Below, one piece after another: positions 7,452 through 14,936 of a stretch of DNA of 15,451 nucleotides. The notes beneath the pieces were generated by a model. That model saw only the letters and a program-made list of their open reading frames with translations. It was not told where the DNA came from and searched no databases. Both the position numbers and the translations under genes were made by a program. This stretch comes from JBFKPQ01 sp041628225 (GTDB lineage Bacteria; Actinomycetota; Acidimicrobiia; Spongiisociales; JAENVV01): positions 1 through 15,451 of the forward strand of contig JBFKPQ010000052.1 of assembly GCA_041628225.1 (NCBI GenBank). The letters are read 5' to 3'. Position 1 is the first letter of the stretch, and each line of letters begins with the position of its first letter.

Positions 7452-10400
7452 ATGGCTGCACCTCTCGCCCCGCTCGTCGACCGGTGGCAGGCACCTGAAC
7501 TCGTCCGATGGCTGTCGGTGCCGCGCCTGGCGATCGCTCCCGCCGGACGATCGTTCCTGCTCGCCGGCATGTCGCTCCACGCCGACGCGCCCATCCTGGC
7601 CGTGGTGCCGGGTGAACGCGACGCCGAGGAACTGGCGGACGACCTCGCGCTGTTTGTCGAGGGAGCCCGTCTGCTGCCCGCCTGGGAGACGCTCCCGTTC
7701 GAGCATGTCTCACCGAACGTGGCCACCATGGCGCGCCGCGCCGCGGCATGGCAGGCGCTTCGCTCCAGTGAACCCGGCACTGTCATCGTCGCCTCGGTGC
7801 GTGCCGCCATCCAGCGCCTGAGCCCGTCGGACCCGGCGCCGGTGACCATCACCACCGGCGGCGCCTACGACCACGATCTGCTCATTCGCCAGCTCGCCGA
7901 CTTCGGCTACCACCGCGTTGACCGAGTGGAGGCGCGGGGCGAATTCGCCGTCCGCGGGGGCATCGTCGACGCCTTCCCGGCCGGAGGTGACGACCCGGTG
8001 CGCATCGAGTTCTGGGGAGACGACATCGAGTCGATCCGCGAGTTCAATCCTTCGAGCCAGCGCTCGACCGACGCGGTCGGCGTCGTCGAGCTGCACCCGG
8101 CGCGTGAGTTCCGGCCCGATGCCACCGTCGCGTCCCGCGCCGCCGATCTCCGGCGGTCCGAACCGTGGGCGGCCTCGACGTGGGACCGGCTGGCGGAAGG
8201 TGTGTCGTTTGGTGGCATGGAGTCCTGGATGCCGTGGCTCGCCGACCCGATGACGATGTTCCATGAGGCCCCGGGACGGGTCGTGCTCTTCGACCCGGTG
8301 CGGGTGCGCGACCGGGCGCGCGACCTCGTCAAGGAGGAAGGTGAACTGGCTGCGGCGTTGGCGCCCACCTGGGGGCATGGCGCTCCGGAGGCCGGCGATC
8401 ATCCGGCGTTGTACCTCGATCTCGAAGAGGCACTCGACGACGTCGACTCGCACCTCTTGGAAGCTCCGCCGATGGCCGCCGGACCCGACGATCTGGTCGT
8501 CGACGTGACCGGTCTCGACGCCACGCCGGGCGACCCCGACTCGGTGGCAGCCGGCATTCGGAAGCTCATGGGACGCGACATCGTTCCCGTCATCGCCATG
8601 GACGGGACTCCGGCTGCCGATCGAGTCCAGTCCGTCCTCTCCGAAGCAGGCCTCGATCTGGCCCGTGCCGACTCGCTGGAAGGGGCCACGCCGGCCGTGA
8701 CTCCGGTCGGCATCCACCGGGGGTTCGTGATGTCCGGTCCGGGTGTGGCGGTCCTCGGAGAGCGGCACATCGCCGGGCGGAGGCGGTCGCACCGGCGGAC
8801 GCGGGCGCGACCGCGCGACGGGTCTCCTGGCTACCGCGACCTGTCCGTTGGTGACTACGTCGTGCACCACCGTCATGGCATCGGGAAGTTCGAGGGCCTC
8901 GTCGCACGCACGATCGCCGGCATCGAGCGCGACTATCTCGTAGTGGCGTACGCCGGGGAGGACAAGCTGTACGTCCCCACCGACCAGCTGGCGGCGGTAC
9001 GCAAGTACACCGGCGGCGAAACACCGCGCGTCTCGCGCATGGGAGGCGCCGACTGGACCAAGACCAAGGACAAGGTGCGGAAGGCCGTGGCGGCCGTGGC
9101 GCAACAGGTTGTCGAACTCCACAGGCGGCGTGCACAGGCGACGGGACATGCCTACAGCCCGGATACGCCGTGGCAACACGAGATGGAGACGGCCTTCCCC
9201 TACGAGGAGACACCCGATCAGCTCACGGCGATTTCGGATGTCAAACGGGACATGGCCGACCAGAAACCCATGGATCGGCTCATCTTCGGCGATGTCGGCT
9301 TCGGCAAGACCGAAGTGGCGATCCGCGCCGCGTTCAAAGCCGTCACCGACGGCAAGCAGGTCGCCGTCCTGTGTCCGACGACTCTGCTCGCGCAGCAGCA
9401 TCATCAGGTGTTCGCCGAGCGGTTCGCGCCGTACCCGATCAAGGTCGCCCAGCTCAGCCGGTTTCTGACCGCCAAAGAGCAACGCCAGGTGGTGGCCGGG
9501 CTTGCCACCGGTGACATCGACGTCGTGATCGGCACCCACCGCATCCTGTCGGACGACGTGTCGTTCCGCGACCTCGGCCTGCTCGTGATCGACGAGGAGC
9601 AACGATTTGGCGTGAACGCCAAAGACCGCATCAAGCGGTTCAAGCTGGGGGTCGACGCGCTCACGCTGACCGCCACACCGATCCCCCGCACCCTCGAGAT
9701 GGCGCTGACCGGCGTACGCGACGTCAGTCACATACGCACGGCGCCCGTCGACCGGCATCCGATCCTGACGTATGTCGGGCCCTATGACGAGCAATCGGTG
9801 TCGGCCGCCATTCGACGGGAACTCCTCCGAGACGGACAGGTGTTCTACGTCCACAACCGGGTGCAGTCGATCGACCGGGCGGTGGCGCGACTCCGGGAAC
9901 TCGTTCCGCACGCCCGGTACGCGGTCGCGCATGGTCAGATGAGCGAAGGACAGCTCGAGCAGGTGATGATCGACTTCTGGAGCGGCGAGTACGACGTGCT
10001 CGTGGCGACGACGATCATCGAGTCCGGCCTCGACCTGCCGCAGGTCAACACATTGATCGTGGAACGGGCGGACCTTCTCGGGCTCTCGCAGCTCTACCAG
10101 CTGCGTGGGCGCGTCGGCCGATCCGATCAACGGGCGTATGCCTACCTCTTCCATATCCCCGAGCAGGCGTTGGCGGAGAACGCCTACCGCCGGTTGGAGG
10201 CCGTCGGGGAGCACACCGACCTCGGCTCCGGCTTCGAACTGGCGCTGCGCGACCTCGAGATCCGCGGCGCCGGATCGATCCTCGGCGAGGTCCAATCAGG
10301 CCACATCAACGCGGTCGGATTCGATCTCTACGTCCAACTCGTTGCCGACGCGGTGGGAGAGCTCGAGGGATTCGAGGCGATCGGCGACTCCGGTCCTCCC

Positions 10401-10829
10401 GAGGTGCGAATCGATCTCCCCATCGACGCCCATCTGCCGTCGTCCTATGTCGATGATCAGCTCGCCCGCATCGAGGCCTACCGACGGCTGGCCGCCACCA
10501 TCACCGAGGCGGAGGTCGACGACGTCGTCGGCGAATGGCAGGACCGGTACGGGCCGTTGCCGCCCGAAGCCGGTGCGCTCATCGGGCTCGCCCGGTTGCG
10601 TGTCGAAGCCATCCGCGTCGGCCTGCGCGAGATCGTGAAGCTGCGCTCAGAGGTTCGGCTCGGACCGGTCGACCTCGCCGCCTCGCAAGAGGTGCGCCTG
10701 AGTCGGCTGGCATCGCGCGCAGTGCTCCGAGCGGCGGAAGGCCTGATCTTCCTCCCCGCACCACCCGACGAGACCATCGTCGACGACCTCATCGCCTTCG
10801 TTCATGCGATGTGGCCCGAGACCGGCTGA
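7452..10829 (+). CDS. mfd: Transcription-repair coupling factor Mfd
   Basis: The 1125-residue protein is close to the family length. Mfd removes RNA polymerase stalled at DNA lesions and recruits UvrA for nucleotide excision repair. Residues 1 to about 330 are the UvrB-like N-terminal module (LLPAWETLPFEHVSP near 75-90; RVEARGEFAVRGGIVDAFP after 150). The CarD-like RNA-polymerase-interacting domain begins at Y461 (YRDLSVGDYVVHHRHGIG). The RecG-like translocase follows: Walker A GDVGFGKTE (613-621), DEEQ (714-717), TLTATPIPRT, TTIIESGLDLPQ and QLRGRVGR (883-890). The TRCF C-terminal domain starts near 985 (PIDAHLPSSYVDDQLARIEAY). An Arg-rich linker, RRRSHRRTRARPR (443-455), precedes the CarD-like domain. 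I chose the ATG at 7452 because PLAPLVDRW lines up with the usual actinobacterial N terminus. A GTG at 7407, with GGTGAGG five bases upstream, would add 15 residues and remains possible. It is the first gene of the plus-strand cluster. Confidence 0.97.
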   Translation: MAAPLAPLVDRWQAPELVRWLSVPRLAIAPAGRSFLLAGMSLHADAPILAVVPGERDAEELADDLALFVEGARLLPAWETLPFEHVSPNVATMARRAAAWQALRSSEPGTVIVASVRAAIQRLSPSDPAPVTITTGGAYDHDLLIRQLADFGYHRVDRVEARGEFAVRGGIVDAFPAGGDDPVRIEFWGDDIESIREFNPSSQRSTDAVGVVELHPAREFRPDATVASRAADLRRSEPWAASTWDRLAEGVSFGGMESWMPWLADPMTMFHEAPGRVVLFDPVRVRDRARDLVKEEGELAAALAPTWGHGAPEAGDHPALYLDLEEALDDVDSHLLEAPPMAAGPDDLVVDVTGLDATPGDPDSVAAGIRKLMGRDIVPVIAMDGTPAADRVQSVLSEAGLDLARADSLEGATPAVTPVGIHRGFVMSGPGVAVLGERHIAGRRRSHRRTRARPRDGSPGYRDLSVGDYVVHHRHGIGKFEGLVARTIAGIERDYLVVAYAGEDKLYVPTDQLAAVRKYTGGETPRVSRMGGADWTKTKDKVRKAVAAVAQQVVELHRRRAQATGHAYSPDTPWQHEMETAFPYEETPDQLTAISDVKRDMADQKPMDRLIFGDVGFGKTEVAIRAAFKAVTDGKQVAVLCPTTLLAQQHHQVFAERFAPYPIKVAQLSRFLTAKEQRQVVAGLATGDIDVVIGTHRILSDDVSFRDLGLLVIDEEQRFGVNAKDRIKRFKLGVDALTLTATPIPRTLEMALTGVRDVSHIRTAPVDRHPILTYVGPYDEQSVSAAIRRELLRDGQVFYVHNRVQSIDRAVARLRELVPHARYAVAHGQMSEGQLEQVMIDFWSGEYDVLVATTIIESGLDLPQVNTLIVERADLLGLSQLYQLRGRVGRSDQRAYAYLFHIPEQALAENAYRRLEAVGEHTDLGSGFELALRDLEIRGAGSILGEVQSGHINAVGFDLYVQLVADAVGELEGFEAIGDSGPPEVRIDLPIDAHLPSSYVDDQLARIEAYRRLAATITEAEVDDVVGEWQDRYGPLPPEAGALIGLARLRVEAIRVGLREIVKLRSEVRLGPVDLAASQEVRLSRLASRAVLRAAEGLIFLPAPPDETIVDDLIAFVHAMWPETG

Positions 10830-10831
10830 GG

Positions 10832-10861
10832 TTCGTGCAAGCTCGAGCAGGCGCCTACCAT
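10832..10861 (+). promoter_or_regulatory. Candidate promoter for the parvulin lipoprotein gene
   Basis: TTCGTG (10832-10837), an 18-nt spacer and TACCAT (10856-10861) lie just after the mfd stop. The predicted transcript would start near 10868, leaving a short leader with the Shine-Dalgarno site at 10878-10884. The match is moderate. The gene could equally be read from mfd, since no terminator is seen. Confidence 0.35.
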
Positions 10862-10877
10862 TGCCGGCCTACCTAGT

Positions 10878-10884
10878 TGAGGTG
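10878..10884 (+). promoter_or_regulatory. Ribosome binding site deciding the lipoprotein start
   Basis: TGAGGTG ends six bases before the GTG at 10891 and supports that start. The GTG at 10882 lies inside the site and is three codons upstream in frame, so it is less likely. Confidence 0.6.
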
Positions 10885-10890
10885 AACCCC

Positions 10891-11814
10891 GTGAAACGAT
10901 TGCTGGTGCTCGCCACCGCGGCCTCCCTGGCGCTGACCGCCTGCTCGACGGGCGCGGTCGCCACCGTGGACGGCCGACCGATAACCGCCGACGAAGTGGC
11001 GGCGTTGTACATCGATGGCGACACCATCGAAACGCAAATCTTCTCCGACTCGCTGTACTCGCTCATCCTGAACGACATCATCACGAGCGCCGCCGAAGCC
11101 GAATGGGGGCTCAGCGTCACGCCCGAGGAGCTCGACGCCGAGATCGCCGAACTCGAAAGCCAGTTCGCGCTGCAAGGTTCGACGCTGGCCGCCGAGTTGG
11201 AGGCACGAAACCTCGCCACGCACTACCTCGACGTCTTCGGCGCACAGACCGTTCTGCAGGACAAGATCGGGAACGAACTCGTCGGAGAGGCCACGCCGCC
11301 CACCGAAGACGAGATGCGGGACGTCTACGACGCCCAACTCCAAGCCCGATCCGAAGTGTGCGCCAGTCACATCCTCGTCGAGACGGAAGAAGAGGCGACC
11401 GCCGTGTTCGAACGCCTGGACGGCGGTGAGGCTTTTGCCGACCTGGCGTCCGAGCTGTCGCTCGACCCAGGCTCGGGAGCGGCCGGCGGTGAACTCGGAT
11501 GCACGACCCCCAACCAGTACGTCCCGGAGTTCGCCATCGCCACGTTGGAAGCCGACCTGGACGACCCGTATGGACCGGTTCAGTCGCAGTTCGGCTACCA
11601 CATCATCCTTGTCACGGACCGCACGGTCCCGGAGTTCGAATCCCTCCGCGACGAACTCGCCGAGCAGATCCAGGCCGCGTCGCGTCAAGGGCTCGTGCAG
11701 GGGTGGATCGTCGAGGTGGTGAGGGCGGCCGAGGTGACGGTCGACGAGCAATACGGCGTGTGGGTCGTGCCCGAGGATCCGACCCAGCCTCCGACCCTCC
11801 AGCCTGCGCCTTGA
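10891..11814 (+). CDS. SurA/PrsA-like parvulin peptidyl-prolyl isomerase lipoprotein
   Basis: The 307-residue product starts MKRLLVLATAASLALTAC, a lipoprotein signal peptide with lipobox LTAC and predicted lipidation at C18. Mature protein would sit on the outer face of the cytoplasmic membrane. Residues 19 to about 150 form a SurA-N-like chaperone segment (VATVDGRPITADEVAALY, then a long acidic helical region). Residues about 155-250 are a PPIC-type rotamase domain: VCASHILVETEEEA (156-169), FADLASELSLDPGSGAAGGELG and FGYHIILVTDR. Such proteins catalyse prolyl cis-trans isomerisation and help exported proteins fold. The C terminus is Pro/Thr-rich. It lies 61 bp after mfd, and its stop overlaps the TTG start of the MazG gene. 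Folding of secreted proteins such as the giant DUF11 protein is a speculative link. The isomerase active site was not checked residue by residue, so it may act only as a chaperone. Confidence 0.88.
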   Translation: MKRLLVLATAASLALTACSTGAVATVDGRPITADEVAALYIDGDTIETQIFSDSLYSLILNDIITSAAEAEWGLSVTPEELDAEIAELESQFALQGSTLAAELEARNLATHYLDVFGAQTVLQDKIGNELVGEATPPTEDEMRDVYDAQLQARSEVCASHILVETEEEATAVFERLDGGEAFADLASELSLDPGSGAAGGELGCTTPNQYVPEFAIATLEADLDDPYGPVQSQFGYHIILVTDRTVPEFESLRDELAEQIQAASRQGLVQGWIVEVVRAAEVTVDEQYGVWVVPEDPTQPPTLQPAP

Positions 11815-13238
11815 CCGACATCCTGATCGTCGGGCTCGGTCCGGCCGATTGGGAGCGCACATCTCCAGCCGCACGCGACGCGTTGCTGGATCCTGGCAGG
11901 ACCGTGATCGTTCGGACGCGACGCCACCCGGCGGTCGCAACCCTGGCCTCGCACCGCTCGGTGGCGGACGGCGACGACCTCTATGACGAAGCCGAGACCT
12001 TCGAAGAGGTCTACGACCGGCTCGCGGAACGGGTCGTTTCGGCGGCTACGGACCAACCCGTCACCTTCGCCGTCCCGGGCAGCCCGGCCGTCGGCGAGTT
12101 CACGGTGCCGCGCATCCGCAGCCTCGCCGGAGCCCGCGGGCTCACGGTGGCGGTGATACCGGGAGAGTCGTTCGTCGATGCCACGTGCCTGGCGGTGGGC
12201 ATCGACCCGCTCGAGCGAGGCCTCCAGGTGCTCGACGGCCGGGCGCTGCCCGACCCGTTGGCGCTCGGCATTCCGACGATCATCTCCCAGGTCGACCTCC
12301 CGGTGGTCGCGGCCGACGTGCTGGCGCGGCTCGCGGACGTGCTCGATGCGAATGCCGAGATCACGGTGGTTCGCGATGCCGGCGGCGCCGGCGAGAGCAT
12401 CGAACGCCTCGCCCTCGGCCGTGTCCGGCCCGACGTGGCCGGGCTCCGGACCTCGTTCTTCGTGGATGCGCCACCCGGCGGGTGGTACGGCGTCGTCGAG
12501 GTGATGCGGCATCTCAGGGCGGAGTGTCCGTGGGATCGCGACCAGACGCACGCCAGCCTCGTCTCGAACCTCGTGGAGGAGACCCATGAACTCGTCGACG
12601 CCATCGCCGCGCTGTCACCCGGCGATGAGGATCACGGCGCCTACGCAGATGTCGAAGAGGAACTCGGCGACGTCCTCCTGCAGGTTCTGTTTCATGCGGT
12701 GATCGGTGAAGCGGTCGGGGCACTGTCGGTCGATCGCATCGCCGAGACGCTCCGCCAGAAGCTCATCCGCCGGCATCCACACGTCTTCGGCGACGCCGAA
12801 GCCGCTACCGCCGCGGACGTGCGGACGACCTGGGACGCCGTGAAGTCCCGCGAAAAGGGCCCTGCGGCGTCGGTGCTCGACGGAATCCCGACGGGTCTCC
12901 CGTCGTTGGGTCGCGCCGAGGACGTCCAGCGGCGCGCGGCGGAGGTGGGCTTCGACTGGCCGGACCTCGACGGCGTCGTCGCCAAGGTCCGCGAGGAGCT
13001 GGCGGAGGTGCAGGCGGCCAACACGCCCGACGCCGTAGCCCACGAGCTCGGAGACCTGCTGTTCGCCGTCATCAACCTCGCGCGGCACGTCGACGCCGAT
13101 CCCGAGGTTTCCCTGCGCCAGACCATCCATCGCTTCGAACAGAGGTTTCGATGGATGGAGGCTCAGCACGACCTCGGCTCGGCGAGTCTCGAGGACCTGG
13201 AGCGGTTGTGGCAGGATGCCAAACGTCAGGAGGCGTGA
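11811..13238 (+). CDS. mazG: TP-methylase/MazG fusion (YabN-type nucleoside triphosphate pyrophosphohydrolase)
   Basis: The 475-residue protein joins two modules. Residues 1 to about 225 are a tetrapyrrole (TP) methylase-like domain: TDILIVGLGPADW at the N terminus and FAVPGSPAVGEFTV further in. Residues from about 230 carry two tandem MazG domains. The first has EETHE (256-260) and EEELGD (282-287); the second has EELAE (395-399) and ELGD (412-415). These acidic clusters bind the magnesium used to hydrolyse NTPs to NMP and pyrophosphate, a house-cleaning role against aberrant nucleotides. Bacillus subtilis YabN has the same fusion; the job of the methylase half is unknown. The start is a TTG whose last two bases are the first two of the lipoprotein gene's TGA stop (TTGA overlap). 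No Shine-Dalgarno site is visible, so translation is probably coupled to the upstream gene. The same frame continues upstream to 11499, but that part is antisense-like filler, not family sequence. Confidence 0.9.
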   Translation: MTDILIVGLGPADWERTSPAARDALLDPGRTVIVRTRRHPAVATLASHRSVADGDDLYDEAETFEEVYDRLAERVVSAATDQPVTFAVPGSPAVGEFTVPRIRSLAGARGLTVAVIPGESFVDATCLAVGIDPLERGLQVLDGRALPDPLALGIPTIISQVDLPVVAADVLARLADVLDANAEITVVRDAGGAGESIERLALGRVRPDVAGLRTSFFVDAPPGGWYGVVEVMRHLRAECPWDRDQTHASLVSNLVEETHELVDAIAALSPGDEDHGAYADVEEELGDVLLQVLFHAVIGEAVGALSVDRIAETLRQKLIRRHPHVFGDAEAATAADVRTTWDAVKSREKGPAASVLDGIPTGLPSLGRAEDVQRRAAEVGFDWPDLDGVVAKVREELAEVQAANTPDAVAHELGDLLFAVINLARHVDADPEVSLRQTIHRFEQRFRWMEAQHDLGSASLEDLERLWQDAKRQEA

Positions 13239-13264
13239 GAGCGTCGTGGTAAGTTCGCGTCCAC

Positions 13265-13272
13265 AAGGAGGG
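13265..13272 (+). promoter_or_regulatory. Strong ribosome binding site of eno
   Basis: AAGGAGGG lies just before the ATG at 13276 and is the best Shine-Dalgarno match in the window, fitting a highly expressed glycolytic enzyme. It rules out the upstream in-frame ATG at 13216, which overlaps mazG. Confidence 0.85.
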
Positions 13273-13275
13273 CCC

Positions 13276-14553
13276 ATGTCGACCATCATCACCGAGGTCT
13301 GGGCCCGTGAGGTCCTCGATTCCCGGGGCAACCCGACTGTGGAAGCCGAGATCCGCCTGGCTGGCGGCGGATTCGGTCGAGCAGCGGTCCCGTCCGGGGC
13401 GTCGACGGGGGCACTCGAAGCCATCGAGCTTCGCGACGGCGGGGACCGCTACGGCGGCAAGGGCGTTTCACGGGCCGTTGCCAACATCAAGGAAGTTCTC
13501 GCGCCTGCGCTGGCAGGGATCGACGCGACCGACCAGGAGCTGGTCGACCAGATCATGGCCGACCGCGACGGCACGCCGAACAAGGCGAAGCTGGGAGCCA
13601 ACGCCATCCTCGCGGTTTCGCTCGCCACCGCTCGAGCCGCCGCAGGCCAGCTCGGCATCCCGCTGTTCCGTTACCTCGGAGGGCCGGCGGCCCGGCTGCT
13701 GCCCGTGCCGATGCTGAACGTGCTCAACGGTGGCGCCCACGCTGCGAACTCGGTCGACATCCAGGAGTTCATGCTCGTGCCGGGCGGCGCTCCCACGTTC
13801 TCGGATGCGCTGCGAGCAGGCGTCGAGGTGTATCACAGTCTCAAGTCGGTGCTGACCGCGCAGGGCTTGTCGACCAACGTCGGCGACGAAGGGGGCTTTG
13901 CACCGGATCTGCCGACCAACCGCGCCGCCCTCGAACTGCTTGCCGAAGCGATCGACGCGGCCGGGTACGCGCTGGGTGATGACTTCGCGCTCGCGCTCGA
14001 CGTGGCCGCTTCCGAGATCTACGACGATGGCCACTATGGTCTGGAGGGTCGACGGCTCTCGTCCGATGAGATGGTCGACTACCTCGCCGAACTCGCCGAG
14101 GACTTCCCGCTCGTGTCGATCGAGGACGGGATGGACGAAGCCGACTGGGACGGCTGGGTCGCCCTGACCGAACGGATCGGTACCTCGGTGCAACTGGTCG
14201 GGGACGACCTGTTCGTCACGAACGAGGAGATCTTGCGCAAAGGCATCGATGCCGGTGCGGCGAACGCCATCCTCATCAAGGTCAACCAGATCGGGTCGCT
14301 GTCGGAGACCCTCCACACGATGGAGACGGCGCTCGGGGCCGGCTACGGCCGGATGGTGAGCCACCGGAGCGGCGAAACGGAGGACACGTTCATCGCCCAC
14401 CTGGCCGTGGCCACCAACGCCGGACAGATCAAGACCGGTGCCCCCACTCGCTCGGAGCGAACGGCGAAATACAACCAGCTGTTGCGCATCGAGGAGCGGC
14501 TCGGGGATCAGGCGCGCTATGCGGGATGGTCGACGTTCGCGAGGTCGGCATGA
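13276..14553 (+). CDS. eno: Enolase (phosphopyruvate hydratase)
   Basis: The 425-residue enzyme interconverts 2-phosphoglycerate and phosphoenolpyruvate in the cytoplasm (glycolysis and gluconeogenesis) and has the usual bacterial length. It begins MSTIITEVWAREVLDSRGNP. Expected active-site residues are present: E164 (IQEF), E205 (VGDEGGFAP), metal ligands D242 (LDVA), E283 (SIEDG) and D310 (GDDL), K335 in the signature ILIKVNQIGSLSET, and H363-R364-S365 (SHRSGE). The C terminus reads GAPTRSERTAKYNQLLRIEE. In-frame upstream codons from 13216 would add 20 non-family residues and are rejected. It starts 37 bp after mazG and ends in an ATGA overlap with the DivIC-like gene. A weak TAAGTT hexamer (13250-13255) might be a -10, but no -35 matches it. 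As in M. tuberculosis, it sits between mazG and the divIC/DUF501 pair. Confidence 0.98.
   Translation: MSTIITEVWAREVLDSRGNPTVEAEIRLAGGGFGRAAVPSGASTGALEAIELRDGGDRYGGKGVSRAVANIKEVLAPALAGIDATDQELVDQIMADRDGTPNKAKLGANAILAVSLATARAAAGQLGIPLFRYLGGPAARLLPVPMLNVLNGGAHAANSVDIQEFMLVPGGAPTFSDALRAGVEVYHSLKSVLTAQGLSTNVGDEGGFAPDLPTNRAALELLAEAIDAAGYALGDDFALALDVAASEIYDDGHYGLEGRRLSSDEMVDYLAELAEDFPLVSIEDGMDEADWDGWVALTERIGTSVQLVGDDLFVTNEEILRKGIDAGAANAILIKVNQIGSLSETLHTMETALGAGYGRMVSHRSGETEDTFIAHLAVATNAGQIKTGAPTRSERTAKYNQLLRIEERLGDQARYAGWSTFARSA
14541..14544 (+). promoter_or_regulatory. Ribosome binding site deciding the DivIC-like start
   Basis: GAGG ends five bases before the ATG at 14550. It favours that start, inside the ATGA overlap with the eno stop, over the in-frame ATG at 14526. 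Confidence 0.6.
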
Positions 14554-14933
14554 CGGCCCGATCGCGCCTCCAGACCATCGTTCCGATCCTCTTGATGGTG
14601 GTTCTGGCAGCCGTGGTGACGAACGTCTTCCCGTTCCGCCAGATGATCGCTCAGGACAAGACCGTCGATCTGGCCCAGGAACGCCTGTTTGCGCTGCAGA
14701 GCGAGAACGCCCGTCTGGAGCGTGATGTCGAGGCGTTGTCGTCGGATACCGAACTGGAGCGCCTGGCCCGTTCCGATCTCGGCTACGTCCGGCCCGGTGA
14801 GACGGCCTACGTGGTCACGGCGCCGTCACAGCCCGTCTCCGAACCGATTGCCGAGGCTGCGCTCCCCGAAGCCACGCCCTGGTACCACGCCATCTGGGGC
14901 TTTCTGACCGGCGAAGACCTCGTCGAGCGCTGA
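14550..14933 (+). CDS. DivIC/FtsB-like septum formation initiator protein
   Basis: The 127-residue protein has the DivIC/FtsB layout. It has a short basic cytoplasmic N terminus (MTARSRLQ), one membrane helix (about residues 10-27, IVPILLMVVLAAVVTNVF) and an extracytoplasmic coiled coil (about 33-65, with LAQERLFALQSENARLERDVEAL). The family's RSDLGYVRPGETAYVV motif follows (74-89), then a Pro/Glu-rich tail of about 38 residues. These proteins join FtsL and FtsQ (DivIB) in the divisome that triggers septal wall synthesis. The start at 14550 gives a four-base ATGA overlap with eno and has GAGG at good spacing. A start at 14526 would add MVDVREVG from eno-coding sequence. The position after eno and before DUF501 matches M. 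tuberculosis Rv1024. The gene name ftsB or divIC is by homology only. Confidence 0.9.
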   Translation: MTARSRLQTIVPILLMVVLAAVVTNVFPFRQMIAQDKTVDLAQERLFALQSENARLERDVEALSSDTELERLARSDLGYVRPGETAYVVTAPSQPVSEPIAEAALPEATPWYHAIWGFLTGEDLVER

Positions 14934-14936
14934 GCC

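Noticed and set aside
7710..10295. 861-codon minus-strand frame opposite mfd
   Set aside because: The plus strand carries all Mfd helicase motifs here. The antisense product is a low-complexity Arg/His/Val shadow.
10841..10848. Palindrome GCTCGAGC after mfd as a terminator
   Set aside because: An 8-bp palindrome with no loop and no T-run. It lies in the spacer of the candidate lipoprotein promoter.
10873..11940. 355-codon minus-strand frame opposite the lipoprotein gene (also 11685-12587, 12615-13424 and 13468-14400)
   Set aside because: Antisense to clear lipoprotein, MazG and enolase genes, with no family resemblance or ribosome site.
13250..13255. TAAGTT as a -10 box for eno
   Set aside because: No acceptable -35 hexamer at 16-18 nt upstream. 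Enolase may have its own promoter, but the sequence does not show it clearly.
13216..13275. Upstream start for eno adding 20 residues
   Set aside because: It overlaps mazG, encodes non-family sequence, and the AAGGAGGG site points to the ATG at 13276.
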